64,000 nucleotides of DNA from Ascoidea rubescens DSM 1968 (GCF_001661345.1 NW_017962919.1:1-64000), one strand, 5' to 3'. Shown: positions 50,173 to 62,109, counted from the first letter of the stretch. Notes: a model not told the origin generated them from the letters alone. Made by a program: numbers and translations.

Positions 50173-53100
50173 ATGAGTTTATTAAATATCAATTCAACCT
50201 CAGATTCCTCAAATGACTCTTCGATATCCCCAATTTTGCCTATGTCAACTACTCCTATAATAAAAACATCATCGAAAAAGAGAAAACAGATCCCTAACGA
50301 AAAGAGAAAAAGAGCTCTATTCAGCTGTGATCGTTGCAAGAAAAAAAAGATAAAATGTATAAGATATTCAAACAACAACTCCAATAACAACAGCTCAACC
50401 GATATCCTCAATTCTGAAAACATCTCTTTTGATAACAAAACTCCATGCTTGAACTGTCAAAATATCGGCGAAGTTTGTATAACTCAAATCCCTAGAAAAA
50501 AAAGGGTCTATGGTAATATAGAAAACTTGGGCTTTCACTACGAGATTTTGCTTTGTTTAATCAACGGATTATATCCCAATATTGATATCAACAATATCAA
50601 CCTATTGCTAAAATTAGGCAACTCCCTAAAAATTAAAATGCCATCTCCCTACCACTATTTCAAAGAACTAAACAACAACAAAAAAAAGAAATCAAACAAC
50701 GATCAAACAATCTCAATTTTAAGCAATAAATTATTTGAAGTCATCAAACACAATGGAATAAAAGCAAATAACTTCGATAAAGCTAAAATAATAGATAACG
50801 AAATATCCCCTCAGTTTTTAACTCCAACTCAATTCGATAACGAAATTGAAATCCCAAACATCATCAAACCCTTTTTTGAAAACGATTTTAGCGAATTCGG
50901 CAACCAACTCAACAATAACAACATAAACAAAATCGATAATAATAAATTTCATGACAAAACCATACTTCAGAATCAAATAGACAATGACATCGATATCGAT
51001 AGCAATAACGAAAACAACGATCATGAACTTGAACATAGAAATGATCCTGAACACGAAAATTACTACGAGAAAGAGCAAGAGCAAGATCAGGATGATAGAA
51101 TTGATATAATACTGAATATTTCCTTGAATGATCTGAAAAGATTAATTCAAAATCAAACACTGAACAATCAAGATAAATTGCTCAATAAACAACAAACAGA
51201 TAACAAATCTGAAAACAATTCCGAAAACAGATTAATCAAACTTGAAAACAAATCCTTCAAATCATTTGATACATCAAAACTAAGTGAAGACTATGGAATT
51301 GAAAGACTAGTTTATGACGACCAGGGAAGACCTCATTACATTGGATCTGCTGGGACTCCTGCTCTATTAAATGGCTTATGTAACTTGATTTTAAAACAAA
51401 GCTCAAAATCAAGACTATCAATGAATAAAAACAAATTCAGAACTATTCATAGTGCCCATGATTTCTCAAGCTTGCTCAGTAAAAACGTTAACCAAAAAGA
51501 AATTAAAGCCATCACTAATAGCATTAACAGCAGTAAAGTTAATGATCCTCTCAACGACCTGAATCAAGAAAATCGTCTCTGTATAATAAATGAACCTATA
51601 TCTGCACCACTTTTAAATCCTGTTCATAAGAACAATAAAGTTAATAACAATGCTTCAAATGATATATCCAAAACTTTTAAGAAATCAGGGGGGACTTTGG
51701 AAGAGTTTGTCACAACAAATTTTAAAGAATACCCATCAGAAGCATTAAATAATCTTCAATCAAATGTGATGCTATCTCCATTCCAAACTACAAGCAATAT
51801 TAGAATCAATCCAGACAGATTTCCATTATTCAATGCAATTAAAAGAGAGGAAGCAGACTTTTATGTTAAAAACTTTTTTGATAAAGTTCACCCATACTAT
51901 TTTGCATTTTGCAAACCTATTTTCCATGAGAGATACGAACAATTTTGGCTCGAAATTGATGAGTGCAATAAAGAAGATTACTATATTCATTGTATCAAGA
52001 ACAACATATCATTGCCCAAGGACTTTCAGCAGAATAAAAATAAGTTTAGGCCTAGATTATCTGGTGGTTGGATTTGTTGTATATATTTGGTTTGGTTATT
52101 GGGTTTAAGATTTTCTAAATATCCCAATGGTAAATTAAGTGATGAGTTGATCTACAAGTACATCACCATCATTAAACTATCATTACCAGATATTGTGCTA
52201 ACACCAACGTTGATCGGTGTGAGGTTGCTTTACTTGTTTTCTGTCTATTTGTATTCAATTAAAAATAGAGACTCGTCATGGATCTTGGTTGGATTAGCCT
52301 GTCGTCAAGCATTATCATTGGGTTTGCACAGACAGTCAGGTGTAAATGGCTTTACTTCAAAGAGAGCAATCACTGTTAGGAAACAATTATGGTGGACTGT
52401 TTATAAGTACGAGATGATTTTATGTACAACATTTGGTAGACCATCGACTATTAACGAAGAGGAAATCAATATAGACTATCCATCAGATGCATCTATAATG
52501 GGTGTGGATCAGGACTTTGCTGATTTTTTTGTTGAAAGTGTGAAATTGTCAAGAATATTAAGTTCAATCCTAGATTTTAGAAAATTGTTATACAATGGTG
52601 CAACTGTGAAGTCTAAAGATATTTTGGATAACTCTCCTTTGTCATTATCTAATGTTGAGAAAACATTGGAAATAAGAAAAAAGTTGGAAGATTTTCTTAA
52701 TGGTCTTGCAGCAAAAAACTTGGACATTGAAACCATTTTGAAAGACTTGGAAGATAGATTAAATGCTGCCAGCCCAAATGAACGTGAAAATGTATTGGTT
52801 GAAACCAGATTCAAGATAAAACTTCATATGCAATATAATTCATATGTGATTAACTTGACATTGCCATTTGTTTTATACATTGTACATATGACCGTTTCAA
52901 GTTCGATAACGTTAAAGGAGTTTGATGAATCTATAACTAAAATCATTCACAGTGCATTGAAATCATCTATTATGGTGTCGGAGCTTTTGGACATATTAAA
53001 TGGATTAGATCAAGTTGATGGCACATTATATTTGGATATATTTTATGGATATTGTGCAGTAATGGCATTAATCCCCTTTTTCATTTATCTTTCGCCAAAT

Positions 53101-55293
53101 AACGACCATAAGAAGAGTAAAAAAAGCAAAGATGGCATAGACAGCAATTTTGATAATGATATTGGTAACAACAAAGCTCGTGAGGACTTTTCGAGGCAGA
53201 AAATCAACAAAAGTTTTAAAATAGAGGGCAAAGTGATTGACAAAGGATTTGTTTTATCATCAATCAATAAAATACGAAAAGCAATGAAAAGAAATACCAG
53301 GAAAATTGATGGATCCATGAGAAAGGTATATGAAGTTTGTGAGAGTTTATTAAAGGAAGTGGGTCTTTTGGAAGTTTTAGAGAAGAAATTTGACAAAGGG
53401 AAACCTAAAAAAAAGTTACCAGGAGAAAAATATGATTTTTCACTAAGTTTTTACTCCATGTCTCATATGATAACACCAAAGGATAGCAATATCAAGTCTT
53501 CAGAAATTGATCAAACCAACCAAATAAACAATGTTGATTTGAGCGAAAATAAGAATCATAATACCAATGATAATGTTAATGTTAATGTTAATGTTAATGT
53601 TAATGTTAATGATAATGATAATAATAATGATAATGATAATAATAATGATAATGATGATAATAATGATAATAGTAATAATGAGAAAAACAAAATTCAAAAT
53701 AAAAACAATATAAAAAATAAGATTAAAATTGTGAATAATCAAGAAAATATTTCCAAATTGGGTGATTGGGAAGAAATTCATAATGTTGATAATAAAAATA
53801 CAAAAGTCGATAATTTGAATGAAATTTGTGGTATTATTGATGTTAATAATAATGTAAACAACATGGCAAATAATTTTAGTTATAATAAAAAAGATGGAAA
53901 ATATAAAAATGAATTCAATGTCTTAAATGGAATAGATCAGAATAAGGGCAATAATACTACGAATCTTCCAAAGGAATTTGCTAGAAATTTTGATAACAGC
54001 TATAGCAATGATAATGATATTGGAAATAGTAATAATAATTTTAATAATAATGATGTCAATACTAATGTTAGTGTTAATATTAATACCAATGCTAATGCCA
54101 ATGCCAATACTAATAATAGTATTAATCAAAATCCAATTGAAAATAATAATATAAATCCAGTAATGAGTGGACCATTGAATAGTGGCAGAAATAACCGAAA
54201 TAATAACATAATTTTAAACAGTGCAAACAACCAGCAGAATAATAGTAATAGTAATAGCAATAATAATAATAATAACTATAGAAATTTAAACGATGGATTT
54301 AGTTTATCTTCGGCATCATTAAATAATGGTGTTAGTAGTAATGGTAATAACAATGGAATGATATCAAATAACAATAGTTTAGCTAGAAACGCGAATAATT
54401 ATGGAAATTCCAATGGAAATTCTAATAGAAATAATTATAGAAATAATAATGAGAATAATTACGGGAACAATTATGGGCATAATTTTGGAAATACAAATGA
54501 AAATAATAATGAAAATAGCAATATTAATTTTTATTTTGATAGATTTTTGTTTAAACGAAATGAGCCACAAGCAGTTGATTTGATGTATTATAGTAGTGAG
54601 TATCAAGATCTGCCGGATAAGATGAGTATGTTTGATAATGGTAATGTTAATAACAGTAATAATAATAATAATAGTAATAGTAATAGTAATAGTAATAGTA
54701 ATAGTAATAGTAATAGTAATAGTAATAGTAATAGTAATGGTAATGGTAACGGTAATGGTAATTTATTGAGTTTCAATTCCAGAGGAGTTTCAAATTATTC
54801 AAATAACAGTAACAATAGTAATGGTAATAGTAACGGCGATAGTGGTGATAATGGTATGGGGAGTTTTAACAGTAATAATAACTCTAGTCCAAATAGTAAT
54901 TTGAATTCATATTCAGTTTATATGACACCTGATAATCCAAATGGGAATCAGAATTTGAATCAAAAAAATAATGTTAATAATAATAGTAATAATAATTTAA
55001 ATGGAAATGGGAGTAATAGTAATGGAAACAATACAGTTGAATCATGCAGAATGTATAATTCATTATCTGAGAGTATTAATTATAATGAAATTGAGCCGGA
55101 GATTACGTTAAATCATGAGATGATTGATTCGTTTTTCCAAACAGCAAATGATACGTTGTTTAATATATCAAATAATTTTGGAAATTCCAGTTTTATACCC
55201 AACTATGTTAATAATAGCTATAGCAGTAATACTAATAACAATCAAAATAATAACATTAATCAAAATAGCAATAGCGGTAATAATAATAATAAC

Positions 55294-55372
<79 letters not shown>

Positions 55373-55818
55373 GGTATGGTCAACAAAATTTCAACAACCG
55401 GTTTAATAATTATGGGAATATGAATTTTGCAAATGATAATACTAATAGTAATACTACTAATAATAATAGTAGTAGCACTAGTATTAGTAATATGAATTAT
55501 AATAATGACATTCCTATGAACTACAATAACCAAATGAACAACGTAAATAATGTTAATGGTAATACCAATCACAATTATAGCAATAATAGCAATTATAGTA
55601 ATAGTAATAGTAATAGTAATAGTAATAATGGCAATAATGGTAATAATAATGGTAATAATAATGGTAATTATAATGACAATCAAAATATGAATATGAGAAT
55701 GAGTAATGGAAATAACGATAATGAGTATATTAATCAATTATTGAGTGAATTTTCAATTAATACCAATGATATGATGAAGTATAACGAGCTTGAAGAGCTA
55801 CAAAAGAAGATGTTTTAG
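50173..55818 (+). CDS. Zn2Cys6 transcription factor, extremely Asn-rich
   Basis: 1881 aa. A basic stretch precedes the Zn2Cys6 cluster (Cys52, 55, 62, 92, 95, 102: CDRCKKKKIKC, then CLNC and a final Cys), followed by IPRKKRVYGNIENL. The loop between the third and fourth Cys is 29 residues and Asn/Ser-rich, against 5-12 usually. The fungal-specific transcription factor domain covers about 550-800 (FPLFNAIKREEADFYVKNFF, LVGLACRQALSLGLHRQSG, RKQLWWTVYKYEMIL, TTFGRPSTINEEEI). From about residue 1125 to the end the protein is mostly Asn and Ser, with long Asn, Asn-Ser and Asn-Val runs and short conserved-looking islands. It should bind CGG-type sites as a nuclear regulator. I cannot name an orthologue. 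Confidence 0.9.
53574..53660 (+). repeat. (AATGTT)n and (AATGAT)n arrays in the Zn2Cys6 gene
   Basis: Hexanucleotide units AATGTT, then AATGAT/AATAAT, encode Asn-Val and Asn-Asp pairs. The array is almost perfect, so it is probably length-variable between strains. Confidence 0.85.
54655..54737 (+). repeat. (AATAGT)n array coding Asn-Ser pairs
   Basis: About a dozen near-identical AATAGT hexanucleotides encode alternating Asn-Ser, ending in AATGGT (Asn-Gly) units. The near-identity at DNA level points to recent expansion. Confidence 0.9.
55278..55372 (+). repeat. (AAT)n array coding poly-Asn
   Basis: More than 25 AAT triplets in a row with one or two AAC interruptions near the left end. This is the purest homopolymer-coding array in the window. 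Confidence 0.95.
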
Positions 55819-56556
55819 GTGGCAAAGATAACAAACAACACAGTCGTTTAAAAAGGATGGTGATGTTTATTACATTTATTTGATAGGAAAGGCGAAATAT
55901 TTTTTTGCTTAAGGAAATTTAGGGGATGTCGTTTGTAGAGCTGAAATAGTTTTTTAGTGGATGGATTTTTATATGTTTTAGAACCGAGCATTTGTTAGAT
56001 CGAAACTGGAGCTCATCCCGAAGATCTCGAAGATCTCGAAGATTGTGGGGAATCGATGAGCCCGCCAGAAAAGGAAAAAGCAGGATTCCGGTCTCGAAGC
56101 CAGTTTTCGACGAAACAACGAAAACGCGAGATCTCCAGAATGCCAATCGATGCGCATCAGTGCATGTGACAGTGTTCTGTTATGCAATCACCGAATCCCG
56201 CAGTGAGATGCGTCCCGGGGACTCAGGAGATGCCGGGCGTGTTTGTGTCCCAACGGGGCTGCGGTCCAGAACTGGAAGGGAAGGCCGTGTAGCTAAAAAT
56301 AAACACGGCCCCTCCGCTGAAAACAGCGCGCGCTGCGCAGAAACTGCGTTCGATGACGGTGCCAAAAAGAAAAAGTGGATGGGGTAGAAAAAGACATATA
56401 AAAGGAATATAAAAGAAGCTCTCTGTTTTGCTTCCTCTCCTTCTTCTGTTTCTTGTTCAATTTTCCTTCTTTTGTCAAATCAATCACTACTCATCAATCC
56501 ATCCAAAACAATACTCATCAACACAGATCAACTCTTAAAATTACAATTACTACGCC
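55819..56556. promoter_or_regulatory. Promoter of the Kex2-repeat secreted gene
   Basis: 738 bp. A GC-rich block at about 55990-56380 contains GATCTCGAA repeats (56027-56042 area) and a GC-palindromic GCGCGCGCTGCGC area. Two TATAAAA boxes (56397-56403 and 56408-56414) lie about 145-160 bp upstream of the ATG, followed by a pyrimidine-rich leader. Strong TATA boxes suggest regulated, possibly high, expression. Confidence 0.6.
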
Positions 56557-57816
56557 ATGAAGCTCAGCGTCTTCTCTCTCCTACCCTTTTTTCTACTCGC
56601 CTTTCTATCTGTTTCCATGCCCATAGATCTCGAGAAGAGAGTAATCATAGTAAACACAATCACTGCCACCACCACCACCTACTTGTATCAATCTCCACCT
56701 ACACCTTTATCTTCAGAAGATGTGGTGGGAACTCCATCCATCTTGAACCAGCAATCAACCCTCACCTCAACCATAACCTATGAATCAACAACAAGAACAG
56801 TCACAAGGGTGATCAACCCTACTATTTTAATCGACCAAACAACTTGGGTAACTGAAACAAACACTGACTTGCCCTCATCCTTGCCACACAACAGTGGTGC
56901 TGACTTGGTGCAGCTCGACAAAAGAGTGATTTTAAATGAATTCATAACTTCAACCACCACAGTATATCTAGATCAGCTCTCCACAATCACATCTACTCCT
57001 ACTCCTACCTTAAATCCTCCTATAATTTTAAATAACCAAACAACTGTGACATCAACTATCATCAATGATTCCACCACAAGAGTTGTAACTAGGACAATCA
57101 ATCCAACTATTTTAAACAGACAAGTTATCTGGGTCACTGAAACTGTCTCCAGTGCCGGCTCTCCATCCTCAGCTCCTTCAGATACTATAGACTTGAGAAA
57201 AAGAGTAATCCTAAACGAAATGGTAACTGCAACTACAACTGTCTACGTAGTCGACGGTGAAACCATCTCTGTCCCACAACAATCCACATCTTTATTACCT
57301 GGTCCCTCAATCTTGAATCAACAAACAACTGTTACCTCCACCATTACTTATGAATCGACCACCAGAACCATAACAAAAACAATAAATCCAACTATCTTAA
57401 TCAAACAAACTCAATGGGTAACTGAAACACTAACAGACTATCCTTCCTCACTAATCGATAACGATGAAACAGAATTCGACTCTGAATCTGAAAGTGACTA
57501 CTACGAATCTGCCTACATCACTGAAACTCCAATCCCAACCAACTCAGTTTCCACTGATGATGAAGATGAAGAATTCGAACCAATTTTCATCTCCCTAAGA
57601 ACTGTCACCGTTTACTATGATCCAAGATTCAATTCATACACGAACTTTGATTACCCAACTTCAACTCCCTCTCCTTACAATTTAAATCCTCCTGCAGTTA
57701 TGAATGTATATACTCTAATTACCTCAAATTACATAGAAGATCAGCCTACTCCAACATTTGCTAGCGTTATCCTTTCAACTTCAGATCTTTCAACTACAGT
57801 CATCTCTCCAAATTAA
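56557..57816 (+). CDS. Secreted Kex2-processed repeat precursor (KEP-like), three repeats
   Basis: 419 aa. The signal peptide is residues 1-20 (hydrophobic core LLPFFLLAFLSVS). Lys-Arg pairs occur at 27-28, 122-123 and 215-216, each preceded by a DLE/QLD/DLR-type acidic-hydrophobic context, and each followed by a near-identical start: VIIVNTITATTTTYLY, VILNEFITSTTTVYL, VILNEMVTATTTVYV. The repeats share ILNxQTTVTSTI, STTRxVTRxINPTIL and WVTET. Kex2 cleavage would release chains of 95, 93 and about 203 residues. The last has an acidic Ser/Glu tail and a Thr/Tyr-rich end. There is no GPI signal. Repeats bounded exactly by Kex2 sites are the defining layout of fungal KEP proteins, which include Ece1 and repellents. 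The chains are Thr-rich and beta-prone, more like wall proteins than short peptides. The family is not recognised. Confidence 0.88.
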   Translation: MKLSVFSLLPFFLLAFLSVSMPIDLEKRVIIVNTITATTTTYLYQSPPTPLSSEDVVGTPSILNQQSTLTSTITYESTTRTVTRVINPTILIDQTTWVTETNTDLPSSLPHNSGADLVQLDKRVILNEFITSTTTVYLDQLSTITSTPTPTLNPPIILNNQTTVTSTIINDSTTRVVTRTINPTILNRQVIWVTETVSSAGSPSSAPSDTIDLRKRVILNEMVTATTTVYVVDGETISVPQQSTSLLPGPSILNQQTTVTSTITYESTTRTITKTINPTILIKQTQWVTETLTDYPSSLIDNDETEFDSESESDYYESAYITETPIPTNSVSTDDEDEEFEPIFISLRTVTVYYDPRFNSYTNFDYPTSTPSPYNLNPPAVMNVYTLITSNYIEDQPTPTFASVILSTSDLSTTVISPN

Positions 57817-58807
57817 ATCAATCTGGTCCAAAATAAAATAAAATAAAACAAAATTCATCAAAACTCTTAAAATTCACATATTTATCTAATTTTAGACTCA
57901 ATTATATATTTATCTTTTATATTTCTATTTACTTCTTATTATTTAAAGCTTATTGGGTTTTTAATTGTCGTTTCATTTTCTATTCGTATTTATTCTACTT
58001 TTTATTTTATTTTATTTTATTTTATTTTATTTTATTTTATTTTATTTTATTTTATTTTATTTTATTATTTTATTATCTTTTTTTTGGTTCTTGTTTTCTA
58101 TTTAAAACTTGTTAATTCACTCTTGATGGTTCCTACTTTGTTTCTGTTCCTTTATTTGTCAAAAAAACATCTATTAGTATTATCTTTAGCATTGCAATTA
58201 ATCAATATAACCGGGTACAACATTTATCTATCATTGGCTTTAAACCAAAGGGGGGGATGGTGAAATTTAAAACATTAAGAAATTAAAATCACCTTTTAGG
58301 CTACTGTTTTTATTTTTTTTCTTTATTTTGTTACTTTTTTGTTATTTTTTTTTTTTGGTCTGGTTTTTCTTTTCTTGTTTTTTTTCTCTCTTCATTTCAT
58401 TTCGATTTATTTATTTAACTCGTTTCAACAAAAAAAAATCATTTAACTAATTAACTAAATAAACACAATAATTATATTTAGAATATTTCCTCTATCCTTC
58501 AGATCTTCAGCATCTCGTTTCAAAAAGATGGAACAAAAACAGTCTTGGATTAAAATGCATTTTTAACTCCTTCCTTTGAAAAATTCTAAAACAAAAAATC
58601 TACAAAAATTTGGAAAAAAATACAAAAAGTACAATCTACAAAAATTAGACTGAGTCAATTTGAAGTAAAAATAGATTTGATATAACTTATTCCGATAAAC
58701 AAAAAGATGAATGAAGAAATAAATGAAAAAAAGAATAAAGGAATAAATTAAAAATCTGTTTCTAATTGAAAAAAAGCTCAAGTTACATTTACATTTGCTA
58801 TTAGATT
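57817..58807. other. Convergent intergenic region with pentanucleotide repeat
   Basis: About 1 kb of T-rich DNA between convergent stops. A (TTTTA)n array at 58001-58065 has about 13 units. T-runs at 58310-58390 probably belong to 3' ends. No gene is seen. Confidence 0.65.
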
Positions 58808-59992
58808 TCACACTGTCTTTTCAATTTCAACAGGACTGTTGTTTTTAATAGTAAATGACATGGAATCATTTTCTTGGTTTGTCGATTCATTCTCAAATTG
58901 TCTAATAAATGAATCAAAATCCTTTTTCACAATCTTAAAATCTCTCAAACGAATCCGTTTGCCAACTACTATCTTGCTATGTCTACCATCCATTACATAC
59001 CCTGGATAACAAAATGCCAATATCAAAATAGATAACGCCATTAGTAATGATTCTAACAAAAAAAAATGAATTTCACTGTTATTCCCATGGCCTGCTATCT
59101 TTAATGCAAGCATAATTAACTTGTAAACAGACCTGGTATAAATCAATAAAACAGAAATAGTTAAAACCAATGGAAAATAAATCAATATCTTGTTTTTCCG
59201 GATTTCCTTATAATTGAGATTGAATAAATGATCTTTTGATGAAGTATCAATAAAATTGTAAAACTTTTGAAATAAAGTAAAAATTTTTCCATTTCCATTT
59301 CCATTTTGAACATCACTATTATTATTACCAATGCTGTTATTATTGGTAGAAGAATTATACTTTAATAATAAGGTGTTTGTTTTGATGTAAATGGAATAGA
59401 GAAAATGAGTCCAAAAAAACAAGAAAATAGACATGGAAAATACCTGAAATGCTATACCACCAAGTATTATATTGGAACTATTATCTGAAATTCTTCGAGA
59501 CTTATCATTTAGTGCTTTGCCAGCCGCAGCTCCACCAGCAGACTGCAAAAACAAACCCACAACATCACACACAATAAATATGTAGGAATAAGCTATGGGC
59601 GTTAGGATCGAATAGTATTCACCGTAAATTATAACCAATTTCCCAAGCAAATAATAATTGCCTGCCATTAAAAACACCGGAGCAAGATTGATTGCAATGA
59701 TTTGCAACAAGAAATATTTGGTGCTTGTTGGATCGCCATTTGCTAAGGTTCTGCCTATGTATGTAGCAAATTCCAACCCAGCTCCAAAAATAAACGATAA
59801 TCCAAAGTATCGCTGTTTGTAAGTAACAGCTAGAATTGAATGAACAATAAACAAAACGCCCATAACGATGGCAAAAGTCAAGTTTCCTGCGAAATTTGGA
59901 GTGGAGCCATAGAAATTTCTCGCAGCAGCAGTTGCAAAAGCAGGTGTCCCAGTTATTGAGGAAGAGGCCAAAGCTTCTGTAGGTGCCAACAT
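58808..59992 (-). CDS. RTA1-like lipid-translocating membrane protein
   Basis: 394 aa from the ATG at 59992-59990; four further codons upstream open with TTG. Seven hydrophobic segments follow an extracellular-type N-terminus with FYGSTPNFAGN. RTA1-family motifs: FGAGLEFATYIGRTLA (the GxxxExxGYxxR-type block), QIIAINLAPVFLMAGNYYLLGKL, FIVCDVVGLFLQSAGGA and, in helix 6-7, a C-terminal EIHFFLLESLLMALSILILA. Members (Rta1, Rsb1, Pug1) are plasma-membrane proteins linked to sphingoid-base and sterol-drug tolerance or porphyrin transport. A cytoplasmic insert of about 60 Asn/Gly-rich residues lies between helices 5 and 6. The paralogue cannot be chosen from sequence alone. Confidence 0.85.
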   Translation of the reverse strand: MLAPTEALASSSITGTPAFATAAARNFYGSTPNFAGNLTFAIVMGVLFIVHSILAVTYKQRYFGLSFIFGAGLEFATYIGRTLANGDPTSTKYFLLQIIAINLAPVFLMAGNYYLLGKLVIIYGEYYSILTPIAYSYIFIVCDVVGLFLQSAGGAAAGKALNDKSRRISDNSSNIILGGIAFQVFSMSIFLFFWTHFLYSIYIKTNTLLLKYNSSTNNNSIGNNNSDVQNGNGNGKIFTLFQKFYNFIDTSSKDHLFNLNYKEIRKNKILIYFPLVLTISVLLIYTRSVYKLIMLALKIAGHGNNSEIHFFLLESLLMALSILILAFCYPGYVMDGRHSKIVVGKRIRLRDFKIVKKDFDSFIRQFENESTNQENDSMSFTIKNNSPVEIEKTV

Positions 59993-60583
59993 TCTGGCGA
60001 GCAATAGAGGAAAGCAGGAAGATGAGAACTATCAGCAATCGAAGCCAGAGGTTATATATCAAGATTCTGTTTTGACTCCACATTGCCCTCACCGGAATTT
60101 ATCATCGTGCATGGGCTTGCGTCATGGGCTCAAATCCACCATGCTGGTGTCGTCAGCCTGCTCTATGCCGAAAGCGGCTAGAAAGCTCACAGTGTTGTCA
60201 CAGTGGTTTTGTTTTGGTTTAATTTCAACTGAAAAAGAAAGCACAGAATCTGACCATCTAGCAAAGCAAAACACAACTCAGACCTATCAATGGTTTTTGG
60301 TGGGAAATGGTGAATAAGGTGTCTGCACACAGCTGCGATATTCATGGAACACGCATAACCACTGCACTCAAAGGCCTCGAAACACGCAGGGTCCTTTGAC
60401 ATATTCGGCTTGTTTCGTATCAGATTCGAAATGCGATACAGTTACCGTATTTCGTATGTTCGATAAATGTTCGTGATTTTGTCTGCTGCCCGTCTTCCGT
60501 TTTTTTTCGGATGTTCAGGCTAAATTTTTAAAGCGCAGATTTTTTTTTCTTTGTTTTTAATTTCTTTGACAGTGAATTAGACA
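59993..60583. promoter_or_regulatory. Divergent promoter region RTA1-like/TAD3
   Basis: 591 bp between divergent starts, mixed composition, with CGTATTTCGTAT-type and TTCGTA repeats at about 60412-60465. No tRNA or further gene is recognised. Confidence 0.45.
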
Positions 60584-62109
60584 ATGGGCAAAAAAGATAC
60601 CAACAGTTCATACAATATAGATTATAAAAATTTCATAATTGAGAACAAATTGAAACAGATCAATTTGATTGACAATGGACCAGATATTGAAAACCTACCA
60701 ACCAGTATGTCAAGGCTGATTATAAGTGGTATTGGAATGGTATTAAAAGTGGCAATAGTATCCAGTGTTTAAATTTTCAGGAATACTAACAATCTGTTTT
60801 AAATACATATAACAGTTGAAGCATGGATTTGTGTAATACCTGCTAGTATATCTTCTGAGTTTTTGAGGTATGTGAATTATAATAATAAAAATTTTCTACT
60901 AATTGTTAATTATCAAATATTCAATAAATTTCAACTAACCATCTAATCTTAAATTTCAACTTCAGAGAAATCAAAATACTCATTCCAACAGACCCTGATG
61001 ATTTAAATCATCTTAAAAGGTTTCAAATAAGTAATGATCAAAGTTTAGATATTGAAGATACTTTTTATGAATTGAATAATGGAAATAGTGAAGAAAATCA
61101 AGACAATCAAGACAATCAAGAAAATCAAGAAAATCAAGAAAATCAAGAGAATAAAAAGAATAATGAGAAGGATATTAATAATACTAAGCCGAATGACAAA
61201 AAAAGTAAAAAAGTGAAAATCAAGAATAAGAAAAACAAAAAAGTATTCCTCTCTGTTCTTCTTTGTAGTAAACAGCTATTTACAAAAGGAAGAGATGTTA
61301 TAGATTTATTTTCCAATTCCAAATACCCAATCAATGAGAAAACTTTAAAATTAATCAAATTACCCAAATTTTTGCCGGCTAATTTAGACATTGACGATAT
61401 CAAAAGAATTAATGAAAAATACAATTGGATGATAAGTTGGAAAGGTAATCCAATTAAACAAGTTATTAATACGGAGAATTTTGATTTTTATACAATTGAA
61501 ATGATATTTGAACAAATCCTAGCTTATTGTCAAAGACAACTTAATGACAAAAATGAATTGCCCATTGTTACAATAATTTATGATCCAGTCAATAATGAAC
61601 TTTTAGCGGAATCATTTGATACAAGGTTCCAAAATCCTTTAAAGCATAGTATTATAAACTGTATTGAGAAAGTTGGCCAGATTAAAAGACTTAGGAAAAA
61701 GACTGAAATTGCATTACAAAAATACCAGCAAGAAATTGAGCTGGACCAAATCAAATTGGATCAAATTAAGTCAAATCAAATTGGGCCAGATCAAGTCGAC
61801 GAGCCAACAAAAGATGAAGCTAGTATCACAAACCTCAAAAACAAGAGTAATGATGATTATCTATGTTTGAATTATCATGTTTTCACAAGCCATGAGCCTT
61901 GCTCGTACTGTTCTATGGCATTAATTCATTCAAGGATTGGCAGATTATATTATGTCAAAGATATGAACAAAACTGGTGGAATTAATAACAAACACTATCA
62001 CATTCATCAACACCAGCAGTTGAATTGGAGGTTTCCTGTATATAAGTGGATCCATCCAGATAAATTTGTCGCCGAGATATCTGATATTGATGAAAATGTA
62101 TTTGCTTGA
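60584..62109 (+). CDS. TAD3: tRNA adenosine deaminase subunit TAD3, three exons
   Basis: Exons 60584-60704, 60816-60867 and 60966-62109 give 438 aa. Intron 1 (111 nt) has GTATGT, TACTAAC (60784-60790) and AACAG; intron 2 (98 nt) has GTATGT, AACTAAC (60933-60939) and TTCAG. Splicing joins LPT to IEAWICVIPASISSEFLR and then to EIKILIPTDP, matching the start of yeast Tad3. A Gln/Glu/Asn repeat (9-bp DNA unit) and a Lys-rich patch follow. The cytidine-deaminase fold keeps HEPCSYCSMALIHSRIG near residues 366-382, whose PCxxC binds zinc. The other motif is HSI near residue 284, lacking the catalytic Glu (HAE in Tad2), as expected for the non-catalytic subunit. With Tad2 it converts A34 to inosine in tRNA anticodons. 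Reading only the long third exon would miss the N-terminus. Confidence 0.93.

Noticed and set aside
55992-56387. 131-codon ORF in the promoter of the Kex2-repeat gene
   Set aside because: GC-rich DNA open in several frames; Arg/Ser-biased product with no recognisable domain.
60060-60200. Possible tRNA-like stretch (GGGCTCAAATCC) upstream of TAD3
   Set aside because: Resembles a T-loop only; D-arm, acceptor pairing and correct spacing are missing.
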